64,000 nucleotides of DNA, taken from Amoebophrya sp. A120 (taxonomy: Eukaryota > Sar > Dinophyceae > Syndiniales > Amoebophryaceae). Each line of letters begins with the position of its first letter. Positions within the stretch are counted from its first letter, which is position 1. The position numbers were made by a program, and so were the translations under genes. Below the pieces are notes generated by a model. That model was not told where the DNA came from and made no database searches. It saw nothing but the letters and a program-made list of their open reading frames with translations. Below are positions 11,481 to 23,400 of this stretch, one piece after another. The stretch spans positions 5,920,788 to 5,984,787 of the forward strand of contig CAJINV010000001.1 in the NCBI GenBank assembly GCA_905178155.1. The letters run 5' to 3'.

Positions 11481-13641
11481 ATGTCAGCCACTCAGTGTCC
11501 GGTGGGCACCATGGTGTGGAGCGAATGGACGCCCGGAAACCGCAAAGTCGCTGTGGTTTACGCGTATTACCCCGATACCAACTTCTACCACTTAGATTGG
11601 ATCCACCAACGGGCGTTCTGCCACGATCTTCGCTCTGGTCACGAGAATGAGGACCGGTTCAAGGTGTATTGTCAACGACGACCGTGGCAGGTGCACATAT
11701 TAGATGATGAAGATGAATGCTTGTTATCATTTTTACGACCACGACGATAATTAACGACTTCGAGGATGCAATTCCATTGATACTTACACAGCCCACCACG
11801 ACCTCCAATTTTACTATTTGGTTAGCGCATCGCACGATTCCTCCAGTTTATTACACCACATCAATCGAAATTCCTTTTCCCGATATGAAGATTTTCAATC
11901 GAAAAATCTAGATGTGGCACCACTCGAACCAGAACGCGTGCGGGGCGTTCGAGGGGGGCAGCTCCACCCCGGGCCTGCAACAGGGTGGGGACGACGTGAC
12001 AGTGGACGACGGGAAGGGGGTATGAATTGCAAATGTGTCTCGGTCTGGAAGGTTGCAACTTGTGATGCTGCATTTGGATACTACAAAAATCTGTATTGCA
12101 TGAACAGCAAAAGCGGTCTCGTTTCTGCCACGCCGAGAGGGCATTTCTCGTGCGGTATAGGCATCAGGAAGCTCTCGTCACAAAATCTGTGATGCTAGGG
12201 CATGCATCACAGACGTCAGAGGTCATGCAAACTGTGCATGACACCTTCCACACCCAGACATGTTTGCATTTAATAGGGGGTGTTCATCGGGCTGGGCGTT
12301 GCCATCGCGATTGTCTCCGCGTTGTACCTGTGCTACAAGTGGTATGGATGTGTCAGAATCGAAATTGACAAATATCGAAAACTTTGTGATGCATAAAATC
12401 GATACCAGTTGGGGCCTCAGTTTCCAAGTGGCGCATGACAAATTTCGGGAGCACCCAAATCCAGTCTGTCGTGCTGTTTGGACAAAGAAGACTGTTCCTG
12501 CCATGCTACTCTGGCAGCGCATTGCATACCCCTAAACAGGCTTACAATCGGTCTCAGTTGCCTGCTCCCCAACACAGGCCTTCAGTGCCCTGCATTTTAT
12601 GCATCACAAGTTTTTCGATTTTGTCGATTTCGATCCTGACACATCCATAAGTGGGCCCAGGGGGTCGTGCGGGAGAAGCACATGAAGGAGCATGGGGAGT
12701 ACCCGAAGAAGCGGACATCGTCGTTCCAGTCGCCGGGCAAGTCCGGCGGGTGGACGGCGTGGATGAAGGACGCGAGCTTCACCTGGAACAAAACCATGTC
12801 ACCCTGGAAGTCGTTTTCGCCGCAAAAGGACCTGGACAACCACGACGGTATTGCGCCCGGTGGTCACGCTCACGGGGGAAGCGCGAATAAACGGGATTCA
12901 TACAATCGCGGGCCGTCGCTGTGGGAGCTGGCGCAGCAGGAGTACGGCGGCCAACAGGTTGCTGGAGCAGAATTTCTACCGCAGCACCCTGGGCAGCTTC
13001 AACTCCAACACCCACAACTTCTGAACACTAGCGAGCACGAACTTCCCAACAAGAAGATGAACGGGCGCATAAGCAAAGGCACTGGAGGTGCAGCAGTTTC
13101 TGCGGCGGGACCGCCCCGCGACAGTCGTCGGCCTAGTCAGAACAAGCTTTACGGTGGGGGAAGTACTCACTCGATCGGGTCAACGGCCGCCAGTGCGACC
13201 GCATCTTCCGCGGCCCCAAGTGCGCGCGGCGTGTACAACAACAATCCGCCGTTGCCGAGTCCGAACTCGATGGAAGTCGTGTCTGTCGATTCTGCGGTCA
13301 CCCCCCGACACCCGGGCTTGGCGATCCTGAATCCCCTGAAACTGTTCCCAACCGACGAGGAAACCAAGCGGGGGTACAAGTTTCCAACCGGAACATCTTC
13401 AAGGCCAACTGGTGCAACTACTACTTCCCAACCAGCGTCTCGCCGCCCAAGCGTGGACTCGCAAATGAGCCGACAATCCGCGCAGATAAATCAGCGGCCG
13501 AGTAATCGGGTGGCGCCGGTGCCGCCGGGCGCTGCATCAACCGGAACAAGCACCTCCGCCTCTCGCCGCCCGTCACAAAACACCCAGCTACGCAATGGTG
13601 CGTTATCGTACCACGTGGCAAACAAATACGCGGTGCGCTAA
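11481..13641 (+). CDS. Single-span membrane protein, unknown family
   Basis: Exons 11481-11690, 11912-12020, 12281-12342 and 12655-13641 give 455 aa. The N-terminal ~70 residues are compact and rich in Trp, Tyr and Cys (WSEWTPGNRKV near the start, then a HLDWIHQRAFC stretch), plausibly an extracellular module although no signal peptide is visible. The 62-nt third exon encodes a clear transmembrane helix (FIGLGVAIAIVSALYLCYKW, ~aa 108-127). The long C-terminal part is basic, then Ser/Pro/Gln/Asn-rich and disordered, probably cytosolic. The first intron is GT-AG; the other two are introners A and C. ATG at 11481 is the first in frame. I do not recognise the family; receptor or adhesin-like topology is inference. 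Confidence 0.72.
12021..12275. mobile_element. Introner element, family A (second subfamily)
   Basis: 255 bp, starts TATG, ends AATA. Ends carry TGTCTCGGTCTGG and its complement with a few mismatches. Target duplication GGGGG at 12016-12020 and 12276-12280. Excision leads directly into the transmembrane exon of the host gene. Opposite orientation to the copy at 8325. Confidence 0.87.
12343..12649. mobile_element. Introner element, family C
   Basis: 307 bp; inverted ends GTGTCAGAATCGAAATTGAC. Target duplication AGTGG at 12338-12342 and 12650-12654. Excision joins the transmembrane exon to the cytosolic exon in frame (YKW to AQGVV). Close relatives at 43988 and 62168. Confidence 0.9.
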
Positions 13642-14460
13642 GAAGCTCGATTGGCGCAATTTATGATTTCTTCCGAATGTTTCAGCTCTACTTTTTTGTG
13701 TACGATAGGTATACTACAGCAGATTTCCACAGGTTTTATTTTCGTAAAGAGCAAGGCTTTTTAACCACGTTTGTTTGATGAAAGCATGATAAATCGTAGA
13801 AATTTATTTGGAAATTAACGCACCACAACACTAGGATGGGCAGCGATACTCGTGATTCTACATGCACCTTCTTGAAGCCGCATTTCAGTACTACCACCGG
13901 CTACAACGCAAGGTACTGAGAAAGCCTATTCGCGGAGACGCTGCCAAAAAGGTACACTAGAAGGAGCCATCGTCGTATACATTGAAACTGCATGTCGACA
14001 TAAAAATGAATTCAAATAAAAATAATAAGCGAGCACCGGAACACGCTCTCCTCTGCCTACAAGAAGTAGCGGGCTTTGGAACAGCCCTGTCGTATTTTCC
14101 TTATCTTACTATGGCAGAAAGAGAAACACAAGAACGCCTTTTGGTTTTCCTTTCGGACCCGTACAGTAGAGAGCGTCGTCGCAAATCGGCAAACAAATTT
14201 CAAAGTTGCATAAGGAGGATGGAAACAAATATGTGAGTTTGCGAAAGCACGTGGTAGGTCGGAAAAGAAGGTGGTGCACAAAATGACAGTTTCTTGAGAG
14301 AACAAGCACTTGGCAAAAAAGCTTTCTGATGCCCCCTGACATCGCTCATTTGGGAAGGAAAAAAAAAACACGCGAATACTTATCAACTCAGCAACTGATT
14401 TTGCATCCTCCCACGCGTATCTATTCGGATTAAGCCTTTATTCCCATCGTGAAAGCGGCC
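13642..14460. other. Intergenic before the cyclase gene
   Basis: About 0.8 kb, AT-rich. Short ORFs only; no repeat or RNA gene seen. Confidence 0.5.
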
Positions 14461-17400
14461 ATGAGAGCGACCCTCATGCCGGATCCGAATCTGACCCTGT
14501 CAATCGATATTTTGCTCGCCGGAGTAGCAGCTGCCGTGCTCTACCTGACCGCATCCGATGTTACCGGCGAGCACCAGTGTGTGATTCTCGGGCGCCTGCT
14601 ACCGCTGTTTCTGTTGTTCTTTTCTCTGCGCGTTGCCGTGAGTTGGAGTAAGAGTGGGTCGTCGACGGCACCAGCGGGATGCGAAGGTGGAACGTGTGAG
14701 CAGCGTGAGCAGAGCCGGTATAATCTTGGCCGAGGAGAATCACTGCTCGAAGCGGAAATCGAAGACGTTGAGCAACTTCAGTCATTAACCGCATCGAAGG
14801 TGGCCGGAATAAAGACACCTGGCAAACAGCAGCTAGTGGCGAGCAGAACAAGTTCCTTCTTGGGTAGCTCCTTTTATGAACCAGAGTCGATCGAGGTCGA
14901 GCACGAGGTCGAGGGGAACTACGCAATAAGCAACGCAGCTCCCGTGGAAGCGCTCGGGGCGCCAGTCCAGGATGTCGTGTTCCTTCCTCCGCAAAAGTAC
15001 CTAGCGGATGATATTGCTGCTGCCCACGAAGAACACGACGATGGATTTTATGGAAAAGAACGCGAAATGAAAAACGATGGGTCGTCGTCCTCGTGCCAAG
15101 AAGCGCAAGATACCCCGCCGCTCCTGCTCCATGACTTGTTTTCCAAGAAAACAAATTCGCACAAGAAGGCGGACGAGAAGGAGACTCCTGGAGGTCTGGG
15201 CCATACTGTGTTCGGTCGGAGGATGTCAGAGCCACGGACGTCGGAGGATGTCGGAAGTAGATCTGCGCCCCTGCCGTCTTGGAACGACCAGCCTACTTGC
15301 CGGAAAATCTTCCCGAGCGGCGAGTCCCCTGCGCTTGTCGCTTTGCGGTCCATTTCCGGAGAAGCGAGTCGAAAAAACAGCGGACAGCTCGGAGCTGATT
15401 TTTTTAATACTAGTTGCAACAGTCGCCGGTCGTCAAAAGCATCATTACCGTCTTCGCCAGGCCCGCCAACCCCCGTGTGCGCGGCGACCAGAAGTAATAC
15501 CAAACACGTCGTGGTAAAGATTGATCCGGTTCCGTTTCTCATTTCGCCGGTCAAGGAGGGCGGAGAGGAGAAGACAGGGCGACAGTCAGGGTCGTTCTAC
15601 GATGTTGAGCGAAGAAGGCCGTCGTTTCCGAGAGTCGGTGATGTGTCGTCGCTTGCAGGAATGGCAAACAGCGACGCTCCTGGAGTAGCGTCCTGCGAAA
15701 AACCGCTTTTGAAAAGATCTTCCGACTTTGTGACGACCGCGATGGTGGTTTTGTCGCGCTTCCTACCGTTCGTTCCTGGCCGGAACTCGAGCATTTTTTC
15801 CACTGGGGATGATAGGGCGAGCGTTGACCTTGCCCATAAAAATCCTCGACGAACTACAAGCCTCAGAAGATCACGCAGAGAAACAACAACGGTTCAACAT
15901 CTTGCAGAACATTCAAAAATCTCAAGCACCACGCAAAGCAGAAGCAGCAGCTGGAGGGCGGTTGTACTGCGTCAGCAAGCGCGTCTTGCGCAGTACGAGA
16001 TTAGCGGGATGCACAGCGCGATCGCCGGGTATTTTGTCGCCATGCTGGCGTTGCCGCCCATGTGGTTCGTCCTGGTGGTTGCGGCGCTGCCCGGGCTGCG
16101 GAGTAGCCAGCTGCTGTACTGCTGCGGCGTGTATGTGGTTTTCCGTTTCATTGTTCCACTCATCACCTCCAGCGTTTCCCATTGGCCCATCGACCCTTCC
16201 ACGGCCCTATTCTTGCAGAAGATTTTTCTGCACTACGGCCCGTTCTGGGACGTCGTGTGCGACTTCTGCCGGCCCGTGAACGCTTCTGTTAAAGTTCCGT
16301 GGTTCGCACTCTTTCAAACCTTGCTGGACATCATCGCAGCTGTTGCTCTACTCGTTTGGTTCCTGATCTTGCACGAACGGGGGATGGAAACCGTGCAGGC
16401 AGAAACGCTCGCGTCACAAGCTCGCATGTACCGCCGCCGCAAAGTGTTGCACCAGATGCTGCCGCCGTTCGTCGTGGAGTCGTTTCTGCTGCGGCAGACC
16501 GTTTTTTCCGAAGCCATTGGCGACGTCACAGTTGTGTTTGCGGACATCGAGAATTTCACCGACCTATTGCAGTACTGCGATTCAGATCGGAAGAGCGTGC
16601 GGAGACTCCTGCGGCGGCTCGACCGGCTGTTTTCGCAGTACGACGCGGTCTGTCAGGACTTTTTCGTGAGCAAGATTGAGAACGTGGGGGAGACCTACCT
16701 TGCGTGCGGCGGGCTGCGCCGTCACGTGCAGGCCCGGAACGAGGCGCTGTGCGGAAAATCGGTGGTGTTGGAAAGGTACAAGCGCTGGTCGTCGACCGTC
16801 GGGGCGGAAGCGCTGCGCGCGGACCAGAAATCCGCAATGGACGCGTATTTCACCACCCTGTTTGCCTGCGAGTTGATCCGCTACGGCGAAGAAGGTGTTG
16901 TACGTGGGGCGGTCGGCACGGGAGAAGGCGAGCGTCGAGACGTGGTCGGTGATGACTCGTCGTCCATCTGTAGTTCTTCTGCGCATACAAGAATCATGAT
17001 GTCGCCACCATCCACAACGAAAAATGAAGAGCACGGTCTTGTTTCGCCTGACAAACCACCATCACGTGTTGATGAAGTCGTCGATGATCATGGTACGGGT
17101 ATGGTGCCGTTACAAGAAGACCAAGCGCCAGCGTGCTCATCTCGTGAAAATCATGAGGAGAACAAGCAGCAAGAGCAACAAGCACCCACAGCAGCGTCGC
17201 GTGCCATTTCTTACGTGCGATCAACGACGATCGGCGCAATCCGAAACTTTGGTTCTAGTTCGACAGACGAAAAAAAGTCTACGTACAGCAGCGCTGCAAG
17301 AAACGATAGTGACGACGTCGTTTCACTCTTTGAGAACATGTTGCAGAGCACCTCTGCTATTCCAGTTGTTCCGGCAAGTAGGAGCGTAAACAAGGGGGAA

Positions 17401-19832
17401 ATCTACTTCGCAGAGTCTGAATCTTGTTCCCAACAAGAGAACGCTCCTTCTGGCTGTGGAGATGATCTTCTTCTGCTGAAACTAGGTGACCTTCCGACGC
17501 CGTGTCGCACCCAGGCGAATGTTCCGCTGGACACAAGAAGTAGAAAACCCGTCGACCAAAGAATAGCAAGGCGGCAAGCAATACAGCAAATGCCCTTCAA
17601 TATCCGAGTTGGAGTGCACACTGGTCCTGCGTGCGCGGGAATTGTAGGCTCGCGGAAGCCGCAGTACGCAATTTTCGGCGACACAGTAAACACAGCTGCG
17701 CGCATGAAGTCCACCTCTTCCAGCAACACGGCCGTGCACGTTTCCAGCGCTACACACGCACTCTTGTTACGGTGTCGCGGCGCGACGCAGCCCCAATTCA
17801 AGACACCGTGTTCGAACGCAGCGGATGATTTTGGACTCAGGATTTCGGGGCCGGTAGACGTGTTTGCCAAGGGGAAGGGGACGGTCGAAACCTGGTACGT
17901 CGAACCGACGCAGAAAAGCAAGACGGAGCTGCAGAGAGAGGGGTTAAATCAAGGAAAGAACAAGACGGACTCAGCTGAAGACGAGCAATCCTCCTTCGGG
18001 AGGCAGGAGAGCTTTCACGAGACAGAAAGTAGTCGTGTAATCGCCGCGGCGGAAGAAAGATCAGAAACGGCACTGAGCAACCAGTTGAAGAGCTTAACCT
18101 CGGACAATACTAGCGGAGCCAACATTTTACTGGGGCGATCGTGCGCGCAGGCCCGTGATCTTCCGAAACTAGACAGAGAGGAGGACTTTCAAGTTCGCAC
18201 GAGCGAGCATGGTGTAGTTTACCAAGAGAAGTTTCCAAGCGGCGAAGTAGAGAGCAGCAGGTTCTTCTGCGGAGATACAACTGACCAGAAACCGACATCT
18301 GGGCGGACCAGCATCTTACCAGTGGCGATCATGTCTGACTTTCTGAAAACAGCAGTGATGACGTACATTTTTTTGGACACCGGATCGGCCTTTTTTTCGC
18401 AGAGCTCACGTCCGCTGTCCACAGTCGCGGCACTGCTTTTGATCGGTCGGATTTTCCTTGCTGCAGCGTATTGCTTCGCGACACAGGAGTGGCAGTTGGT
18501 CGCAGGTGTAGCGCTTTTTGCTTTGTCAGTTGGCGCGAACTTGGCAGTCAGCGCAGAAGCTGCAACACTCAGCCCTCGAATGGTTTTGTTTTGGATTGCC
18601 GTAGCAGCCTTTTATTGCGACGCAGCTTCCTCGACGCAGAAAGGCATAACCGCGTGTGTGGTTGTGGTCATTCTTTCCGGATCGGCGTATCTTTTACTTT
18701 TAGTCACTTTGAGAAGGGACGAGAGCGACAGCGAGTACAGTAACTCCACAACAATCGCGGACCTGGTTCTTATCACGCTCCTGAATGTTATTGCAGTGGT
18801 AGTCTTCCTTATGAAAAACACTTCTTCTGCTGCGATGAGGAACTCTGCTGCGGATCTCTTGACAGCCGAGCGGAACCGCGAAAGTCGTGCGGAACAAATG
18901 CTGGCGGACCTCTTGCCGGCGGAGATTTTGCAGAAACTAGCAGGAACGACGAAACTCTCCGGGGACAGATTTAGTGTGGTGACAAGCCCAAAGAAAAGCA
19001 AGTCACTCGTCCACCACTGCTTTTCTGACAGTGCGCTACTTTTCGCAGATATCACGGGCTTCACCGCGTTTGCTTCAAAACGGACTGCAGCGGAAGTAGT
19101 TGCGGTGGTTACGGGGCTCTTTGCCGCTATTGATGACGCATCTCGACAGTGGCATGCTGTGTACAAGGTACAAAATGACTGGATAGGATTTTCTATCCTC
19201 TTCTTGTGCGTTGGTGCTGATTTTGTTTTTTGTTGTTGTGCGAACTGTCAGCACCCCATTCATTGGAGGAGCCAGTCGAATTCGAAAAAACTGGGTAATT
19301 TGCGTTAGGTAATGCTTGCACGAAAAATCAGGTTTGTACGATAGGCGACTGTTACGTTGCAGCGGCCTTCGGTAATCCTACACCGCGCGAAAACATCGTG
19401 CAGATGCTCGCATTCGCATTACGCATGCTCGAGCTCGTGCATGCTAATCAGCAGAACGAAGCCGAGCCGATCAACGTCCGCGTCGGCATACACTGTGGCT
19501 CTTTCGTGGGAGGAGTTTTAGGACAGCGCCAGCTGCGATTCGACATTTGGGGAGAGGATGTCCGAATTGCAAATTTAGTGGAGCAGGAGGGTCAGCCGGG
19601 TGCGATTTGCGTTAGTAAAGCAGTACAGAAGGTCGCTACAGCAGCGGAAGAGCTGATCAACGGAGAGGATGCGCAACTACTGCTTCTGGATGAATCAAAG
19701 TGGTCCTTTCAGTTTCATAGAAGCGTAGCAACGCGCACGGAAGGCAGAAAGAGCAGAGTTGCTAGTGAGGCACATATACCACCCCCGGAGGTTCTTGAAA
19801 TTTACAAATTAATAAAATACGCGAGCACTTAA
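14461..19832 (+). CDS. Membrane protein with two class III nucleotide cyclase domains
   Basis: Exons 14461-19167 and 19332-19832 (GT-AG, phase 0) give 1735 aa. Layout: two N-terminal hydrophobic segments, ~450 disordered residues, a membrane bundle (~aa 520-650), cyclase domain 1 (~685-1140, split by a ~290-residue low-complexity insert), a second membrane bundle (~1290-1460), cyclase domain 2 (~1480-1690). Domain 1 has the first metal Asp (FADIENF, D695) but Glu at the second (ENVGET, E744); it keeps the transition-state Asn/Arg (N1077, R1081 in GDTVNTAARM) and a Glu at the purine-reading position (E740), as in guanylyl cyclases, with Ala (A1070) where they have Cys. Domain 2 has both metal Asp (D1530; D1575 in TIGD) and DIWG, but Arg/Leu replace the transition-state pair. 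One composite site with domain order reversed from mammalian adenylyl cyclase is the likely reading. cGMP versus cAMP is uncertain. The intron cuts between YK and V of the KVxTIGD motif. Confidence 0.9.
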
Positions 19833-20418
19833 ACTCATGCAAAGGCAAACTACGAATGAACGCTAGCGTCACATCCATTTTAAAAAATTATGACTGGAGT
19901 GCATTTTGAAAAACATGTCACATAGTTTCGTTTTCTGATTTTATAATTACGTTTCAGCACGACGCATTTCCATTTCTTTTGCAGGTTTTTGTGCTGCGCT
20001 GCAGTCACAAGCATGAGTCTCAAAACAAATTGAACCACAAAAAACATGGTGAGCAAAGCTTGTGCATGGGTATGGAAGCATCCTTAATAGTTCTCCTTTT
20101 CGCTGTACTTAAACGGAAGGAAGTCGCAGTTCTGTCATTTTCCTGTTCGGCTTTTTGTTTTTCGTTTTGTTTGTCGCTGTTCCTGTTCTTTTGATCTCCT
20201 CGTTCTTTAGGTTGTTCTTGCTGTCGTGTCGTTTCCTTCTTTCACGCCGGTTTTCAAATCCGTTGTCAGACAGGAACAGGATCAAGATCAAGTTTTTTAA
20301 CCCGAAGCCTCGTTCGCAGCTTCGGGTTCGTCAAGAGATCAAAGAAACATGAAAACTGAAATACAAATACCATTAGTGAGCGAAGGTTACAAGCAGTAGG
20401 TTGTGTAGCTCTCGGAGG
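19833..20418. other. Intergenic before the TSP1/vWA gene
   Basis: About 0.6 kb, T-rich with TTTTTGTTTTTCG-type runs and two GATCAAG motifs near 20281. No gene seen. Confidence 0.5.
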
Positions 20419-23400
20419 ATGCGTTTCGGCTTGCCGTTGCTCGCCGTCGGGGCATCGGCCCTGGCGGTCGAGAATTTTGACAATGAGGAGTATTTTGCGG
20501 ACCCGAGCGAGGCCCTGAACGCCTTCCACTCCCAGTATCGAAGTATGAAGGAAGAAGCCGAGCATCGGACAAAGCACATGAAGCCGGATGAAGCTCTGGA
20601 AATTTTGAAGGCAAAGCTGCCCGAGCACGACCACAGTCACTTGTCCATGCTCGCGCTGAAGGCACGAGACAACGGCACTTTGAACGTCCAAGAGATGGCA
20701 AAAGGTAGTCAGATCTGGCGTCTGTATTTTTTCGTAGTTCGAAGATCGGATTCCGATGCGTGTAGAAAACTCCCCATCACGAAGTTCCGTGAGTTTAGAA
20801 GCCACTTCGCACGTGACAAAGCACCATGTGCGAAAAGACGTTTTTTTTCTAACAAGAGACTTTTTAAATCCCAAAACCAGGTGTTGTTGCCATCAACAAC
20901 ATGTACAAGGAGACCGATCAGGAGCGCATTACCACCCTGACCACGTGCTCGCAAAAGCTGTACGCCATCTACCGCACGAACTTTATGATTGCAAAGGAAA
21001 TCAAGGGCTTGAACGCAAAGAGCGAGGACAAAAACCAGGTGTACGACGACGCGCAGGGGCAGAAAAAGGAGTTTCTGGATGACAAGAAGACCCTGGAACA
21101 GGAGCGTGAGCAGCTGAAGGTCGACCACGCCAACGACATGAAGGAGCCGCTGGCGATATCGAAGTGAAAAAAGCCCCCACCCCATATCGGAAACGGAAGA
21201 TGCGCGAATTTGTGATGCTGTATTTGAGTACACAAATCGACTTGTATTGCTAGAAGGCCAAGAGACGAAGCTGCGGCCTAAATTGCAGGCAATCTGTCAT
21301 GCTGTTTCCCAATTCCAGTTGCCGCCTGTCATCCTGGAGCTGCAAGGCTTTCCCACACTGGACAGCACTACAGTCCGCATCTTTTGCCTTCTAGCATCAC
21401 AGAGCTGATTTGTGACCACAAATCTGCATCACAGATTTCCGTTTTGATATGGGGAGGGGGCGTTTTTCATTGTAATAGGCGAAGGAAGCGGAGAAGGTCA
21501 CGCAGGAGCGTATTTTCACGGTCATTTTGAAGGGCATCAACGAGAAGTGCGGCAGCGGCGACCTGAAGCCGAAGACCAAGAACGCCATGCGGTTCCGCCG
21601 CAACCCGCAGGTCGCGCCGGAGTCCAACGCGACCAACGCCACCGCCGGGTCGGCGCCGTCCCTGGTGCAGAACAGTGAGGAGTTCACCGTCGACGAGGCC
21701 CGCGAAATGGACACCGCGGACGCCGAGTCGCGCATGTGCGTCGGCATGCAGCAGGAGTCCAGCATGAACCGGTTGTTCCTCTCGGTGTTCTCCAGCCCGG
21801 AGGTGCAGGAGGCCACGAAGACGGGTCTGGACATGGACTCGCAGAAGGCCATGGACATGACGCTCGCGAACCTGCGCGCCGCCGAAGACGAGGAAGTCGC
21901 GCCCAAGTACCAGAGCCAGGCCTTGTTGCAGAAGTCCCCGTCTCTGCAGGGGCCCTGGTCCGTCTCGGACGGTACCGACACCAAGTCGCCGATGTGCGGC
22001 TCCGTGGAGCAGATCGACTGCGACGTGCTCATGACCATGATGGGTGAGCAGCTGGAGTGCGCCCGCGAGGAGCTACGGAAGGCTAAGGGTATTAAGCTTT
22101 GAACAATTTAAATCTAAATTTGGTGCCGTTTCTCTTCTCCTCAAATCTTGTTGTATGTGCGGATCTAACTCTGGCCATCTGTTTTTATCATGAAAAATTC
22201 TTGTACGATATCTTCCAAAAATTCACTCCAGGTGAGCGTGCCGCGCTCGAGGACAAGCAGCGTGAGGAGATGCGTCTGAAGGACGGTTCTATCGTTGCCG
22301 CGCAGAAGGCCGCGGACACCCAGCAGAAGTTGATGAACGATGCGCGATCGACCGTGGACGGTTACAAGAGCCAGATCAGCGACTTGAAGGAGGAGCGCAT
22401 CCGCTACGCGAAGTCCATGCACCTGGAGAAGACTAAGTGCCACCTGCAGCTGTTCGAACTCGAGGCCAACGGCTTGTGTGCATGCAAGGCGCTCCGCAAC
22501 TTCTGGCTCAAGGAGACCCTCTCCAAGGCCGGCGTCGAGGACGACGCTGTCACGGACTGCGAGGTAATTACTTATTTTGTGATATGATAGCTTCGGTTGC
22601 TCGATTTGGGTTTATTTTTTGTGTGTCATTGTTCTTGGAAGTCGTGCGATGGTGATCGGCTAAATTTAGATATCAACACACTGCCGCCACACAATAACCT
22701 CATCTCACCGGTAAAAACCACTCCAGGCTGCCGACACCATGATGCCGACCGGCGAGTGCCGCATGGGCCCGAAGGCCACGGGTGAGATTCGCAAGTGCGT
22801 TGCCGGGAATAAGATGCCGGAGGACGACGAGCGCTTGCCCAACCGCAAGTGGACCCGGCAGATGGAGGGCGAACCGGGCCAGTCCAAGGACCTCGAGTCC
22901 CTGGGCGAGAAGCTGTACCTCGAGTGCCCCCCGGAGACCATGATCCTTCCCTGCAACCGCTTTTTGTGCCCCGTCGACTGCGAGGTCGGCGAGTGGGGCG
23001 ACTGGCGTGATTGCTCCGCGGAGTGCGACGGCGGCACCGAGCTGCGTGAGCGGTCCGTGGTTAAGGAGCAGGCCTTCTTCGGTCAACAGTGCCCGGACCT
23101 GATCCAAACGCAGAAGTGTAACACCCAGAAGTGTACCGAAAACTGCAAGCTCCACGCCGACTACGATGACGAGGGCGAGGGCTGCTTGATGGTGCTTATT
23201 ACTTAGCCGCTTTTTTTTTGATGATGCAAGTTGTTTTATGGCAAATTTCTTTTATATGCTCTTCAATGAGAGTCGCATAGCACAAAGTAGATCTGAATTC
23301 GTTGTTCTTTTGTCACGCAGGCTTGCGTCCAGCCGCTGTCCAACACGGAGTCTTCGGGCGCCGTTGCGTACGAGACCAACTACGAGATGGTGACCAAGCG

